Shown: positions 53,921 to 61,928 of the stretch, one piece after another
Layout: each line of letters starts with the position of its first letter
Numbering within the stretch: the stretch's first letter is position 1
Origin: Ruficoccus sp. ZRK36
Lineage (GTDB): Bacteria; Verrucomicrobiota; Verrucomicrobiia; Opitutales; Cerasicoccaceae
DNA length: 64,000 nt
Assembly: GCF_019603315.1 (NCBI RefSeq)
Contig: NZ_CP080649.1
Span: 1,751,501-1,815,500, forward strand
Direction: 5' to 3'
Position numbers and translations under genes: made by a program
Notes under the pieces: model-generated
Database searches by the model: none
Seen by the model: the letters and a program-made list of their open reading frames with translations, nothing else
What the model was told of the DNA's origin: nothing

Positions 53921-54406
53921 ATGAGCGCTGCCCCGAAGTACGATCCCAACAACGAGATTTTTGTCCGACGTGAGGACTTTGACCGTGTCTTTTTGAAGGC
54001 CATCCCCAAGGCGACATTCCACCGCTGGGTCAGTGAAGGTAAGATCAAGAAGGCCCGGGACCTGGAGGGGTGGTACCTGCTGAACAAAACGCTCGTACAC
54101 CAAGGGATGGAGCCAGTGGACGTCGAGGAGTTCCGACAGGAGCGGCAGGAGGTGCCCCAGGGCCTAAAGAACAGCCAGTTACTTTACATCGCCGTCCTGC
54201 AATCCGACGCCGCCTTCGAGATATTATCCCCACCGCGTTTTAAACTTCCCGGCACACTGACCCCGGAAGAGGTCGGCAAAATCCAAATCCTGAAGGCCGA
54301 ACACCTGAAGGTCATGGACCTTTACACGGAACGGTCCGAGCGCATCATCTACCGGCATGGTTTCCTGGATGCCCTGGATGCGGCAGCTTTCGTTGATCGA
54401 GAATAA
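53921..54406 (+). CDS. small protein with HTH-like N-terminus, possible mobile-element gene
   Basis: This 161-residue protein of unknown family has an N-terminus IFVRREDFDRVFLKAIPKATFHRWVSEGKIKKARDLEG that has the outline of a winged-helix DNA-binding segment (as in excisionase-like or MerR-like domains); the rest is helical and charged. The last 51 bases, plus the stop and nine bases more, are duplicated at 61418-61477. It lies 197 bases after tRNA-Thr. I infer a recombination- or element-related gene; no homolog name can be given. Confidence 0.7.
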   Translation: MSAAPKYDPNNEIFVRREDFDRVFLKAIPKATFHRWVSEGKIKKARDLEGWYLLNKTLVHQGMEPVDVEEFRQERQEVPQGLKNSQLLYIAVLQSDAAFEILSPPRFKLPGTLTPEEVGKIQILKAEHLKVMDLYTERSERIIYRHGFLDALDAAAFVDRE

Positions 54407-54415
54407 GTGGTAGGG
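54356..54415 (+). repeat. 60-bp direct repeat, left copy (island boundary)
   Basis: The 3' end of the HTH-like gene and its stop. It matches 61418-61477 at 58 of 60 positions; the differences are C/G after CGTTGAT and A/C after GTGGT. Confidence 0.95.
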
Positions 54416-54796
54416 GCTTGGGATGCGTCCCTAGGATATCTTCAGATATAATCCATGGCTATCATCATGGGATGGCCTTCATGCTGTGGCATCTGGGCGG
54501 TACTTCGGCTCCGAACTCTGCATGGTTGCTTAGGGCTTGTGCTGGAAACCCAGAACACAGCAGCGTCACCTGTCGTATCCATTTTGAGTAATGCTTTGCT
54601 CTATAGTTAGAACATAATGTGTATTGTCTCAGGTGAGCTGTTTTCGTAAATGATGGTGCCGTAGATGTGGTAATGAATACCCCAACATCCAGGCCGGATG
54701 ACGATGCTTGTGCTGTCTATTGAAAACAGGGCAAGGCAAGTATTACTTGCGCACAGACGCTTTCCCATAAAATCAAACCCTAAGACCATACTATCA
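54416..54796. other. 380 bp gap at the left edge of the island
   Basis: No gene is visible. It contains the 18-nt motif TTGCTCTATAGTTAGAAC at 54596-54613, which recurs upstream of the prepilin-like gene. Confidence 0.7.
54596..54613 (+). promoter_or_regulatory. shared 18-nt motif, copy 1
   Basis: TTGCTCTATAGTTAGAAC, identical at 17 of 18 positions to 57021-57038. It contains the palindromic CTATAG core. It lies about 185 bases upstream of the PEP-CTERM gene and could be an operator or promoter element. Confidence 0.45.
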
Positions 54797-55657
54797 ATGA
54801 AGAACAAAGCCCTAACCCTTGCACTGTTTTCCTGTGTTGTTTGCACCGCTGGCTTCGGCCAATGGACGTCCCAGCTCTCCGACAACTTCGACAGCTACAG
54901 CTTCGGAGATCAGCCGGGTGGCTACTGGTACAACTCCAGCGCCACGACGGATACTGGCGCAAACTCCCTCGTGACCAATCAGGACGGGGGTACCAGCTCC
55001 ACCAATGTGACGCTGCCAGCCAATAACCTCGGAGGCGGCAATGCCCTCTATTTCTTTGACACTTCTGGCGGGGCTACGCGTGCGGCGATGAATGTCAGCT
55101 CCACAGGTAGCAACTTTGATGTCGTGCGGGTAAGCTTCGACTTCAGCCTTCCGACCATTGTCAGTGGTACATCGACCTTTGGTGTAATCACGCTGACCAG
55201 CGCTGATAACACTAATTTTTCCAGCAGTAGCGACCGGGCTGTCTCGATCAGTGTGAAAAACGATGGCCAACTGGTCTGGAGTGGCGGCAGCCATACGCTG
55301 AGTAACCCGAGCAGTGCGCATTCGCTCTCGATCGTGGCCAATGGTACGGACGCCGACTATTCCTATGCTGCTCTTGATGGTAGCGGGACGAGCACCATCT
55401 CCAGCTACAGCTTCGACCTTTACGTCGACGATGCGCTGATCAAAACATCTATCGCATTCTCTACCGATTCGGTTGAGCTGGGACGCTTTGGGTTTACGAC
55501 ATTTGGCGGGGCACAGGGAGACTTCATGATTGATAACCTGGAGATGTACTCTGCCGCAATCCCCGAGGCCTCCACCATGATGCTGCTCGCGCTGAGTCTG
55601 GGGGTGCTCCCGATGGCGTTGCGCTATCGGGCCCGCCGGAAGTCGCGTACGAATTAG
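54797..55657 (+). CDS. PEP-CTERM-like secreted protein
   Basis: This 286-residue protein has a signal peptide (MKNKALTLALFSCVVCTAGFGQ), a Ser/Thr/Gly-rich jelly-roll-like body (TSQLSDNFDSYSFGDQPGG..., RVSFDFSLP, DFMIDNLEMYS), and a C-terminal sorting tail IPEASTMMLLALSLGVLPMAL followed by RARRKSRTN. PEA replaces PEP, a frequent variant of the exosortase signal in this phylum. The start ATG 54797 is decided by the signal peptide. It is the first gene of the repeat-flanked island. Confidence 0.88.
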   Translation: MKNKALTLALFSCVVCTAGFGQWTSQLSDNFDSYSFGDQPGGYWYNSSATTDTGANSLVTNQDGGTSSTNVTLPANNLGGGNALYFFDTSGGATRAAMNVSSTGSNFDVVRVSFDFSLPTIVSGTSTFGVITLTSADNTNFSSSSDRAVSISVKNDGQLVWSGGSHTLSNPSSAHSLSIVANGTDADYSYAALDGSGTSTISSYSFDLYVDDALIKTSIAFSTDSVELGRFGFTTFGGAQGDFMIDNLEMYSAAIPEASTMMLLALSLGVLPMALRYRARRKSRTN

Positions 55658-55679
55658 TAAAATCATTGGGGATATACTG

Positions 55680-55716
55680 AGGTGTAGGCGCTCCCGTGCC
55701 AGGAGTACCTGCACCT
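55680..55716. repeat. long hairpin after the PEP-CTERM-like gene
   Basis: AGGTGTAGG pairs with CCTGCACCT (one T-G pair) and inside it CTCC with GGAG. No T run follows. It may protect the 3' end of the mRNA or end transcription in another way. Confidence 0.65.
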
Positions 55717-55754
55717 GATGAAGGGGACATCCGTAAAGTCTCTGTTGTGGTTGT

Positions 55755-55798
55755 GTGCCCGCGTGTGAGGATTATTGGGTTTTTCCTCACCCGGGCAC
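55755..55798. repeat. second long hairpin upstream of the LacI gene
   Basis: GTGCCCG pairs with CGGGCAC, and inside it GTGAGG with CCTCAC, with a T-rich loop. It lies 130 bases before the LacI gene. The rest of 55658-55927 shows nothing recognisable beyond these two hairpins. Confidence 0.65.
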
Positions 55799-55927
55799 GC
55801 GAGGGTTGAGAAGACTTTCAGGACGAAATAACCTCGATCGCATAGATGCGCCTGCGTTGCTGCAGGTTAGCCTCTTTGTACTTTATTGTTCGCGTATCGG
55901 GCGAAGAAAACTCATTTTGCGCGAAGA

Positions 55928-56962
55928 GTGAAACGCGTTACCCTTAAGGATGTCGCCCAGGAGGCGGGGCTTCATGTCACCTCGGTGTCCATGGCCATGC
56001 GGAACCATCCGCGTATCTCATCGGCCACTCGGGAGCGGGTTCAGGCGATTGCCAAGCGTATGGGCTATTGTCCGGATCCGGTTTTGTCTGCACTGAATGC
56101 CTATCGCCATAGTAAGCAGCGGCCCGCCTATCAGGCGACGCTGGCCTGGATCAACGACGGACCCCACCGGCCAGAGAATGAAATGCCGTGGTGGTACAGC
56201 GATTACTTTGTCAGTGCGCAGGAGCGTGCCCAGGAGCTGGGCTACAAGCTTGAGGAGTACTGTATCCCGGACCTGAAGATGGACGGCGTCGGCATCTCCC
56301 GTATGCTGAGCAGCCGGAACATTCCGGGGATCATTATTGCTCCCCTGCCACTGGGGCGCACGCATACCATCGACCTGAAGTGGGACCGTTTCTCTGCGCT
56401 CGCTATCGGGTACTCCCTGATCCGTCCACGCCTGCATGTTGTGACTAATCACCACTACCTGACGATGCAGGAGGTCATTACAAAGCTGCGTTCCCTGGGC
56501 TATGAGCGTGTGAGCCTCGTTTGCTGTCACGATAATGATCGCCGGGTCAACTACGCCTATACGGCCATGCACTGGGTGGATTATTATCAGCAGCCGACTT
56601 CACGCCGAGTGCCGCCCTTGATGTTCAAAGAGGCGTTGCCCACGCAAGAGAAGCTTTTGCGTTGGTATGAACGCTATAAGCCCACTGCTGTGATCTGCAA
56701 TGACCAGAAGATTACCCAGATGTTTGTCGATCTCGGCATTATGCCAGGGCGGGACATTGCTGTTGCCAGTGCGCGTGCGAGTAATCCGCCTGGCGAGCGG
56801 GTCCATGCCGGAATGGATCAGAACGGCCATTCCATCGGTTCGCTGTCTGTGGATATTTTGGTTGGGATGATGCAGCGTAACGAGCGCGGTATCCCTGCTG
56901 TGCCAAATGTGACGATGGTAAACAGTCAGTGGGTCTCTGGCTGGACTGTGAAGGAAGATTGA
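55928..56962 (+). CDS. LacI-family transcriptional regulator
   Basis: This protein has 344 residues. The N-terminal HTH is VTLKDVAQEAGLHVTSVSMAMRN with HPRISSATRERVQAIAKRMGYCPDP as hinge. The C-terminal part is a periplasmic-binding-protein-like sensor (GIIIAPLP, GYERVSLVCCHDN, AVICNDQKITQMFVDLGIMPGRDIAV). The start is a GTG at 55928, matching standard LacI N-termini; a TTG-initiated longer frame from 55886 is unlikely. It lies in the island before the prepilin-like and CAZyme-like genes and is the natural candidate for their sugar-responsive control. Confidence 0.92.
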   Translation: MKRVTLKDVAQEAGLHVTSVSMAMRNHPRISSATRERVQAIAKRMGYCPDPVLSALNAYRHSKQRPAYQATLAWINDGPHRPENEMPWWYSDYFVSAQERAQELGYKLEEYCIPDLKMDGVGISRMLSSRNIPGIIIAPLPLGRTHTIDLKWDRFSALAIGYSLIRPRLHVVTNHHYLTMQEVITKLRSLGYERVSLVCCHDNDRRVNYAYTAMHWVDYYQQPTSRRVPPLMFKEALPTQEKLLRWYERYKPTAVICNDQKITQMFVDLGIMPGRDIAVASARASNPPGERVHAGMDQNGHSIGSLSVDILVGMMQRNERGIPAVPNVTMVNSQWVSGWTVKED

Positions 56963-57020
56963 TTCTCCTGTCCCTGGCAGTGCGTGCAATGCGTAGCTAT
57001 TGGGAGCATATGTCTCCTTG

Positions 57021-57038
57021 TTGCTCTATAGATAGAAC
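57021..57038 (+). promoter_or_regulatory. shared 18-nt motif, copy 2
   Basis: TTGCTCTATAGATAGAAC, 46 bases before the start of the prepilin-like gene. One base differs from 54596-54613. Here the core extends to the palindrome TCTATAGA. Confidence 0.45.
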
Positions 57039-57083
57039 TATGGAGTGTTTGCTGGGGTTGATGACCGGAGACATATTGAATGC

Positions 57084-57758
57084 ATGCTTAGTACCCGTCG
57101 TTACCCCCTGTGGCGAGGATTCACCCTGATTGAGCTTTTGGCAGTTATCGCTATTATGGCGGTCTTGATGGCGATTCTCATCCCGATGGGCCGCAGTGTG
57201 CGCGCAGCAGCCGATGATGCGGGATGCGCTTCAAACCTGAGACAGATCGGTACGGCCGTTCAGCTCTATGTAAACGAAAACTCCGGCTACCTGCCGGGGC
57301 CATCATGGTCGGCGATCTCGGTGCAGTACAGCCCCCGTGCTGATATTCAAAACACCACTTACGGGATCCGCTATAATCTGTTTACGCACTTGGTCCCTTA
57401 TTTAAGTCACCTTTCGCAGACAGGTGCCCGTACCTACGAGGAACTCGCGTGTCCGGGCTGGCGGAGGGAAGCCACTGACTTAACCAAGCCCTGCTACATC
57501 GCCCAAGACACCTTGCGCGATAGTAAGGGCGTTACTTTCCGCCCATGGGGTAATGCGGGATCCGGTGAGGCGCCGAGCGAATCCGTTTACCAGATCGAGT
57601 CGCCGTCCAGCACATGGGCAATCCGCGATGTGGATAAAGGTAATTTCTCGAATACATCCTCCTCTTACTATTCCAGTTTGCCGGACAGGCCTGTTCATGG
57701 TGATCACCGGAATGTCCTCTACTTCGACTGGCATGTTGGCTCAGTGGATGCAGACTAA
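57084..57758 (+). CDS. prepilin-like protein with N-terminal methylation motif
   Basis: This 224-residue protein has a short basic leader and the type IV prepilin motif RGFTLIELLAVIAIMAVLMAILIP, with Glu at position 5 of the mature form. The C-terminus contains HRNVLYFDWHVGSVDAD, related to the H-X9-DG pattern of DUF1559-type prepilin-like proteins of Planctomycetes, Lentisphaerae and Verrucomicrobiota. In these phyla such genes often sit beside LacI regulators and carbohydrate enzymes. ATG 57084 (MLSTRRYPLWRG) is the proper start. Its function is unknown; surface or pseudopilus assembly is inferred. Confidence 0.88.
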   Translation: MLSTRRYPLWRGFTLIELLAVIAIMAVLMAILIPMGRSVRAAADDAGCASNLRQIGTAVQLYVNENSGYLPGPSWSAISVQYSPRADIQNTTYGIRYNLFTHLVPYLSHLSQTGARTYEELACPGWRREATDLTKPCYIAQDTLRDSKGVTFRPWGNAGSGEAPSESVYQIESPSSTWAIRDVDKGNFSNTSSSYYSSLPDRPVHGDHRNVLYFDWHVGSVDAD

Positions 57759-57789
57759 GCCTACTCCTTGAATACGAAAATTTGAATCC

Positions 57790-58407
57790 ATGACCTGCGC
57801 TAAAACTTATCCCTCATTCTTCTATTTGAAACGTGTGCTGATGGCTGGTCTGATGCTGGCTGGCACCACTATGCTGCATGCCTCTGACGATCTGATCGAG
57901 AACGGCACTTTCGAGCACGGAAAGAGCAATTGGCGTATCTATATCCCTGACGGTAATGATGGGGTCGGCGCGCAGTTCGACATCACGCAGGAAGCACAGG
58001 ACGGCGTTGTTTCTTCCGTAGCCTGTCTCAAGTCGACAGAGACAGCCCGCTTTTGCATCAGCCAAAAGAAAACACCTACGCTGGAACCGGGGCGGTATCG
58101 CCTCCAGGCTCGTGTACGTGCCGGGGATGACTTTGAGCCTAAGAAATGGACGCCGGGTTTTGTGGTGCGGCTGACGCAGAAGTTCAAGGATGGACGCAAA
58201 CCCGTTCACGTCTTTGTTAACTGGAAAGGACAAAAATCCACTTCGATCAAATTCCCGGGTCAAGACCCTCTGCCAACGTCATGGACGACGATAGAGGTCG
58301 TGCTTGGTGTCGATGATACTACTCGCGACGTTAGCCTCGACTTCTTTATCTGGGAGGGGAAGGGGAGCGTTTATCTGGATGATGTTTCGCTGGTTCGCCT
58401 CGACTAG
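57790..58407 (+). CDS. secreted carbohydrate-binding-like protein
   Basis: This 205-residue protein has a signal region (VLMAGLMLAGTTMLHA). The mature part starts DDLIENGTFEHGKSNWRIYIPDG and ends GSVYLDDVSLVRLD; this start and end are the standard frame of CBM4/CBM9-like jelly-roll modules (N-G-x-F-E ... W, then VYLDDVSL). It has no catalytic domain. The stop is directly followed by the start region of the lyase gene, so it may act as a binding partner for it. Confidence 0.8.
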   Translation: MTCAKTYPSFFYLKRVLMAGLMLAGTTMLHASDDLIENGTFEHGKSNWRIYIPDGNDGVGAQFDITQEAQDGVVSSVACLKSTETARFCISQKKTPTLEPGRYRLQARVRAGDDFEPKKWTPGFVVRLTQKFKDGRKPVHVFVNWKGQKSTSIKFPGQDPLPTSWTTIEVVLGVDDTTRDVSLDFFIWEGKGSVYLDDVSLVRLD

Positions 58408-58419
58408 TTGGATTTTACC

Positions 58420-60372
58420 ATGTTTGCCATGAAAACCCCCATCTCCTACATGTGTCTGACCGTTGTCTCTTTGTTGATTACGGCTGCCTGCTCAAGGCCA
58501 TCCGTGGAGGTGCCTGCCTCCTCTGAAGGCGCGGCTTCCTCAGTCGCTATCGATAATGCTTCGGCAGATGTGTCCTCCCAGGTTCCGCTCTTGCTCTCGG
58601 GCGAACGGCTCTCTCATATCCGCGAGCAGGCTCGTCAGGACCCCTTGCTGGAGGAGGTGCTGGAAATGTTGCGATCGGTGGGTGAGGCTAACCTTGAAGA
58701 GCCGCCGATTGGCCCCCTGGAAAAATCGCCGGAGTTGCAGCAATGCCGTCGCGCTTCCAGCCGTTTGCTGACGAATGCCTTTCTCTATCGACTGGATGGC
58801 GATGAGCGCTACCTCTACCGCACGCGTGAGAACCTGTTGCAGGTCTGCGACTGGCCGGACTGGAACCCCCGCAAATTTCTCTGTGAGGGTGAGACGGCCT
58901 TTGCCGTAGCCGTTACGTATTCGTGGATCGCAGACAAGCTGTCGGAAGAAGACGCGGCCACCATCAAGGCTGCGCTCTACGACAATCTTCTCAGGGATGC
59001 CCCGCAGTATTACTCGCGTACGCCGATCAAGGGGCTGAACTGGCACGCTTTCGGAGAGAGTGCCAAGACCATCAATAACTGGAACTTTATCTGTAACGCG
59101 GGCTTCCTCGCCGCGGCGATTGTTTTGCAGAGTGATTACCCCGAGCTGTCGGGGCAGGTGATTACGGATGTGGGAGAATCGTTGCCGCTGGCAATGGTCA
59201 ACTACGCGCCGGATGGTATCTGGCCAGAGGGCCCCGTGTACTGGCACTATGGGACGGGCTATCTGGTCAATACTCTTGAGTTGCTTCATCAACAGGGCGG
59301 CCAGGCGGCTGTCGTCGAGGAGAAGCTGGTGCAGATGTCGGGCTTTGCCAACACGCTGGACTACATCCTCAATGCTTTTGGCCCGAGCGGAGTGGCATTT
59401 AATTATGCCGACTGTAAGCCCGTGCCGGAGTATCGTGGCAATATCTTTAACCATCTGTGGCTGGCCAAACGCTTTCAGCGTAGCGATACGCTGCCACTGC
59501 TCAGGGACATCGTCAAAAAACGGCTCGATGCCTCTACGGGTATGGATTGGTCCCGGGATGGTCGCCCGCTACTCTTTTCGGCACTGTATTTCCCGAGCGA
59601 GCAGAAGCAGGGGGCCGAAACACAACTGCCGCTGGATATCTTTATGGATGGAAACACCGAGTTGGTGGTCATGCGCTCGGACGATGGGCCTGAGCCGATG
59701 TGGGCTGCTCTCAAGGGCGGGTTTAATGGACTGCCTCACGGGCATCTCGACCTGGGCTCATTTGTGCTGGAGTCGCAGGGCGTACGCTGGGCTCAGGATC
59801 TCGGCCCAGAGGCTTATCTGCCCGGCTATTGGCAGGACCAAAACGGCGGCTCGCGTTGGGAGTTTTACCGGACGAATAATCGCAGCCACAGCACGCTGAC
59901 ACTGGGTGATGCACTACAGGATGCTAACGCACAGGCAGAGGTCGTGGAATTCTCCTCAATGCCGGATGAAGTCTCGGCTACGATTGATCTGTCGGCGGTT
60001 TATCCGGGGCAGGTAGACAGCCTGACGCGTACGCTCACGATGTGGCGATCTGCGAGTGACGATGATAATTCACCACCTGAGTTGCTGGTCGAAGATACCT
60101 TCGAGGGGCTGAGAGGTGGCACAGAAGTGACGTGGCGTATGATGACGCAGGCTCAGGCTCGTATTGCGGAGGATGGCCGATCAGTCGTCTTGGAGCAGGC
60201 AGGAAAGTCGTTGCGGCTGGAAATCGTTGAAGGCGATGCCTCCGCGCAGTTTTCGCTGCGTCCGGCCATCCCACCGACCATGCTTGAAGATCCCAATGAG
60301 GGCTATTCTGAGTTGCTTATTAAGTGGACGCCGACCGAGGATAACGAAGTGCTCGGTGTGAGCATCCGGTAG
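58420..60372 (+). CDS. heparinase II/III-family polysaccharide lyase, lipoprotein
   Basis: This protein has about 650 residues. The signal ends in a lipobox (LLITAAC), so it is probably membrane-anchored. Residues 90-400 form an alpha/alpha-toroid with NWHAFGESAKTINNWNFICNAGFL, YAPDGIWPEGPVYWHYGTGYLV and GPSGVAFNYADCKP, all typical of heparinase II/III-like and alginate-lyase-like enzymes. The C-terminal beta-sandwich has GGFNGLPHGHLDLGSFVLE, where the His/Asp take part in metal or substrate binding. ATG 58420 is preferred to a TTG at 58408. The substrate (uronic-acid polysaccharide) is not determined. Confidence 0.87.
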   Translation: MFAMKTPISYMCLTVVSLLITAACSRPSVEVPASSEGAASSVAIDNASADVSSQVPLLLSGERLSHIREQARQDPLLEEVLEMLRSVGEANLEEPPIGPLEKSPELQQCRRASSRLLTNAFLYRLDGDERYLYRTRENLLQVCDWPDWNPRKFLCEGETAFAVAVTYSWIADKLSEEDAATIKAALYDNLLRDAPQYYSRTPIKGLNWHAFGESAKTINNWNFICNAGFLAAAIVLQSDYPELSGQVITDVGESLPLAMVNYAPDGIWPEGPVYWHYGTGYLVNTLELLHQQGGQAAVVEEKLVQMSGFANTLDYILNAFGPSGVAFNYADCKPVPEYRGNIFNHLWLAKRFQRSDTLPLLRDIVKKRLDASTGMDWSRDGRPLLFSALYFPSEQKQGAETQLPLDIFMDGNTELVVMRSDDGPEPMWAALKGGFNGLPHGHLDLGSFVLESQGVRWAQDLGPEAYLPGYWQDQNGGSRWEFYRTNNRSHSTLTLGDALQDANAQAEVVEFSSMPDEVSATIDLSAVYPGQVDSLTRTLTMWRSASDDDNSPPELLVEDTFEGLRGGTEVTWRMMTQAQARIAEDGRSVVLEQAGKSLRLEIVEGDASAQFSLRPAIPPTMLEDPNEGYSELLIKWTPTEDNEVLGVSIR

Positions 60373-60400
60373 TCATTCAATCGATTGTTTTGGTTTAGGG

Positions 60401-61114
60401 ATGTGCTTTTCAAAAGTAGTCCGGGGCGTGCTATCTGTAGCCGCGGTGCCACTCATCCCGTCTGCCTTGTCGGGTGACATTTACGAGGTCGGCGGTCGCG
60501 ATTATTGTGTGGAGTGGAGGCTGAATGAGACCTTTGACTCGGATGGCTGGGCGAGTCGTTGGACGGTGGAAAGCCAGGGTTCAACGGTCGTTGCCGAGGA
60601 GGGGATGCTACGTATTCGCCGTAACGGTGTTGATAAGGCGACGGGAGGGGTGACGGTGTGGTACGATGAGGATTTGCCGAAAAATGTTCTCATCGTCGTC
60701 GATGCCTCAACGGCACCGGGAGATCATGCCTGTAATCTGAACTTCTTCATCCATGCAAGCGAAGCTGACGGTAGCCCACTGATCTATGGGCGCAGTGCTG
60801 AGTATAAACTATACCATGAGATTCCGAACTACCTCTTTACGCTGACGGGAGGGTTTATGGACGGGTGGGCTCGGGGTCGCCGTAATCCGGGCTTTGTGCT
60901 GGTGCACGAAGACAAAAGTATCCGCGTTGAATCGGGCCAGCGCTACGAGATCACCATAGTTGTCGATGACGGCCAACTGAGCTATTACCTGAATGGAAAG
61001 TTGATTCACCGCTACGTGGATGAGGATCCTCTTCCGGGAGGGCGTTTGGGTCTAAGAAGTTGGTTTTCGGATATAGACTTCGATCGGATACGGATCGCAG
61101 CCATCGTAGAATAA
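60401..61114 (+). CDS. secreted jelly-roll protein (DUF1961/DUF6250-like)
   Basis: This 237-residue protein has a signal-like N-terminus. Then follows a concanavalin-type fold: VEWRLNETFDSDGWASRWTVES, NFFIHASEADGSPL, RYEITIVVDDGQLSYYLNGKLIHRY and GGRLGLRSWFSDIDFDRIRI. Proteins of this kind accompany polysaccharide lyases and hydrolases; some are called DUF1961 (as YesU in Bacillus) or DUF6250. Last intact gene of the island, 28 bases after the lyase. Confidence 0.75.
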   Translation: MCFSKVVRGVLSVAAVPLIPSALSGDIYEVGGRDYCVEWRLNETFDSDGWASRWTVESQGSTVVAEEGMLRIRRNGVDKATGGVTVWYDEDLPKNVLIVVDASTAPGDHACNLNFFIHASEADGSPLIYGRSAEYKLYHEIPNYLFTLTGGFMDGWARGRRNPGFVLVHEDKSIRVESGQRYEITIVVDDGQLSYYLNGKLIHRYVDEDPLPGGRLGLRSWFSDIDFDRIRIAAIVE

Positions 61115-61159
61115 GGGCAGTATTCAGATCTAAAAACTTGGTACAACTGCTATTCATCA

Positions 61160-61350
61160 CTCCGATGCCCAACGTAAAAGCTCGGAGTTCTCCTTCTCCA
61201 AGTCGCGTAGCCTCACGTCCAAGCCGCCATACTTCCGCTTGTAGCGGTGATACGTCGCCCGTGCTCGCGGCAGGCTTCTTCTAAGTTTAGAGCTTCGCTT
61301 GCGCGAAGGGTACGGATAATCTCTTCGGTGCTTCGTCTTCCTCGTTTCAT
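61160..61350 (-). pseudogene. IS3-family transposase OrfA relic
   Basis: On the minus strand ATG 61350 begins MKRGRRSTEEIIRTLRASEALNLEEACREHG, the usual helix-turn-helix start of IS3 OrfA. Then the frame shifts by one and continues as ATYHRYKRKYGGLDV, LRDLEKENSEL, the leucine-zipper part. A few codons are lost at the join, the sequence breaks off near LLRWA, and no OrfB follows. It is a decayed, non-functional copy. Confidence 0.85.
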
Positions 61351-61398
61351 CCTCGAATATCTGTCATTTGACAGAAAATCATTTCATTAACAATGGAC

Positions 61399-61411
61399 CG
61401 GTTTTGAGAGG
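61399..61411 (+). repeat. 13-bp direct repeat, left copy
   Basis: CGGTTTTGAGAGG, repeated at 61916-61928. Confidence 0.75.
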
Positions 61412-61417
61412 CTCAGA

Positions 61418-61477
61418 CATGGTTTCCTGGATGCCCTGGATGCGGCAGCTTTCGTTGATGGAGAATAAGTGGTCGGG
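61418..61477 (+). repeat. 60-bp direct repeat, right copy (island boundary)
   Basis: Second copy of the 3' end of the HTH-like gene of 53921-54406 (58 of 60 identical), including its stop codon. The rest of the gene is absent; upstream sequence is unrelated. Confidence 0.95.
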
Positions 61478-61669
61478 AGCTGGTAGGGGAGAGAGGAAGT
61501 AACCCTGTATTCGCTATCATGAAACGACATATCATCGGGCACATAACAGCCCTCTGCGCCGACTTTTTTGACCTCGTTGGCGTAAATCACGCAGAAAACA
61601 AAAACGAACGTGCACCTGGAGTACCCTGAAATCCGGGGGAGGGGATCGATTTGGGGTCAAATCCTAGTG

Positions 61670-61910
61670 GGCTTAGAAAAGGTATTTATTTCTTAAATTG
61701 CTTATTGATAGGTGTTTAAGTAGTTTTTTCTTGTTATGCTGTGTTTGGGCGAGTGTTTTCGCTTACTAATATTTAGCAAAAAATTATGCGCAAAATTCTA
61801 CTAAGGGGTGAATTGCGGGCGATAAGTAGGTGTTATTGACGCTTAATAGTAACTATTTTTCCCAAAAACAGGCCTTATTATTCTTATTGCTACTAAGACT
61901 GACCTTATTG
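61670..61910. other. AT-rich block
   Basis: It is clearly poorer in G+C than the neighbourhood, with many TTATT, TTAAT and CTTATTG patterns. No open frame of note. It could be a foreign segment or a former regulatory or attachment region. Confidence 0.6.
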
Positions 61911-61915
61911 GGAAT

Positions 61916-61928
61916 CGGTTTTGAGAGG
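61916..61928 (+). repeat. 13-bp direct repeat, right copy
   Basis: CGGTTTTGAGAGG, the same as at 61399-61411; the two bracket about 500 bases that hold the right 60-bp repeat and the AT-rich block. Confidence 0.75.

Noticed and set aside
53791-54087. Minus-strand 98-codon frame as an integrase remnant
   Set aside because: The C-terminal text (KIVAQIVAQ) only reflects the 12-bp tandem repeat; no integrase motif (R-H-R-Y) is present.
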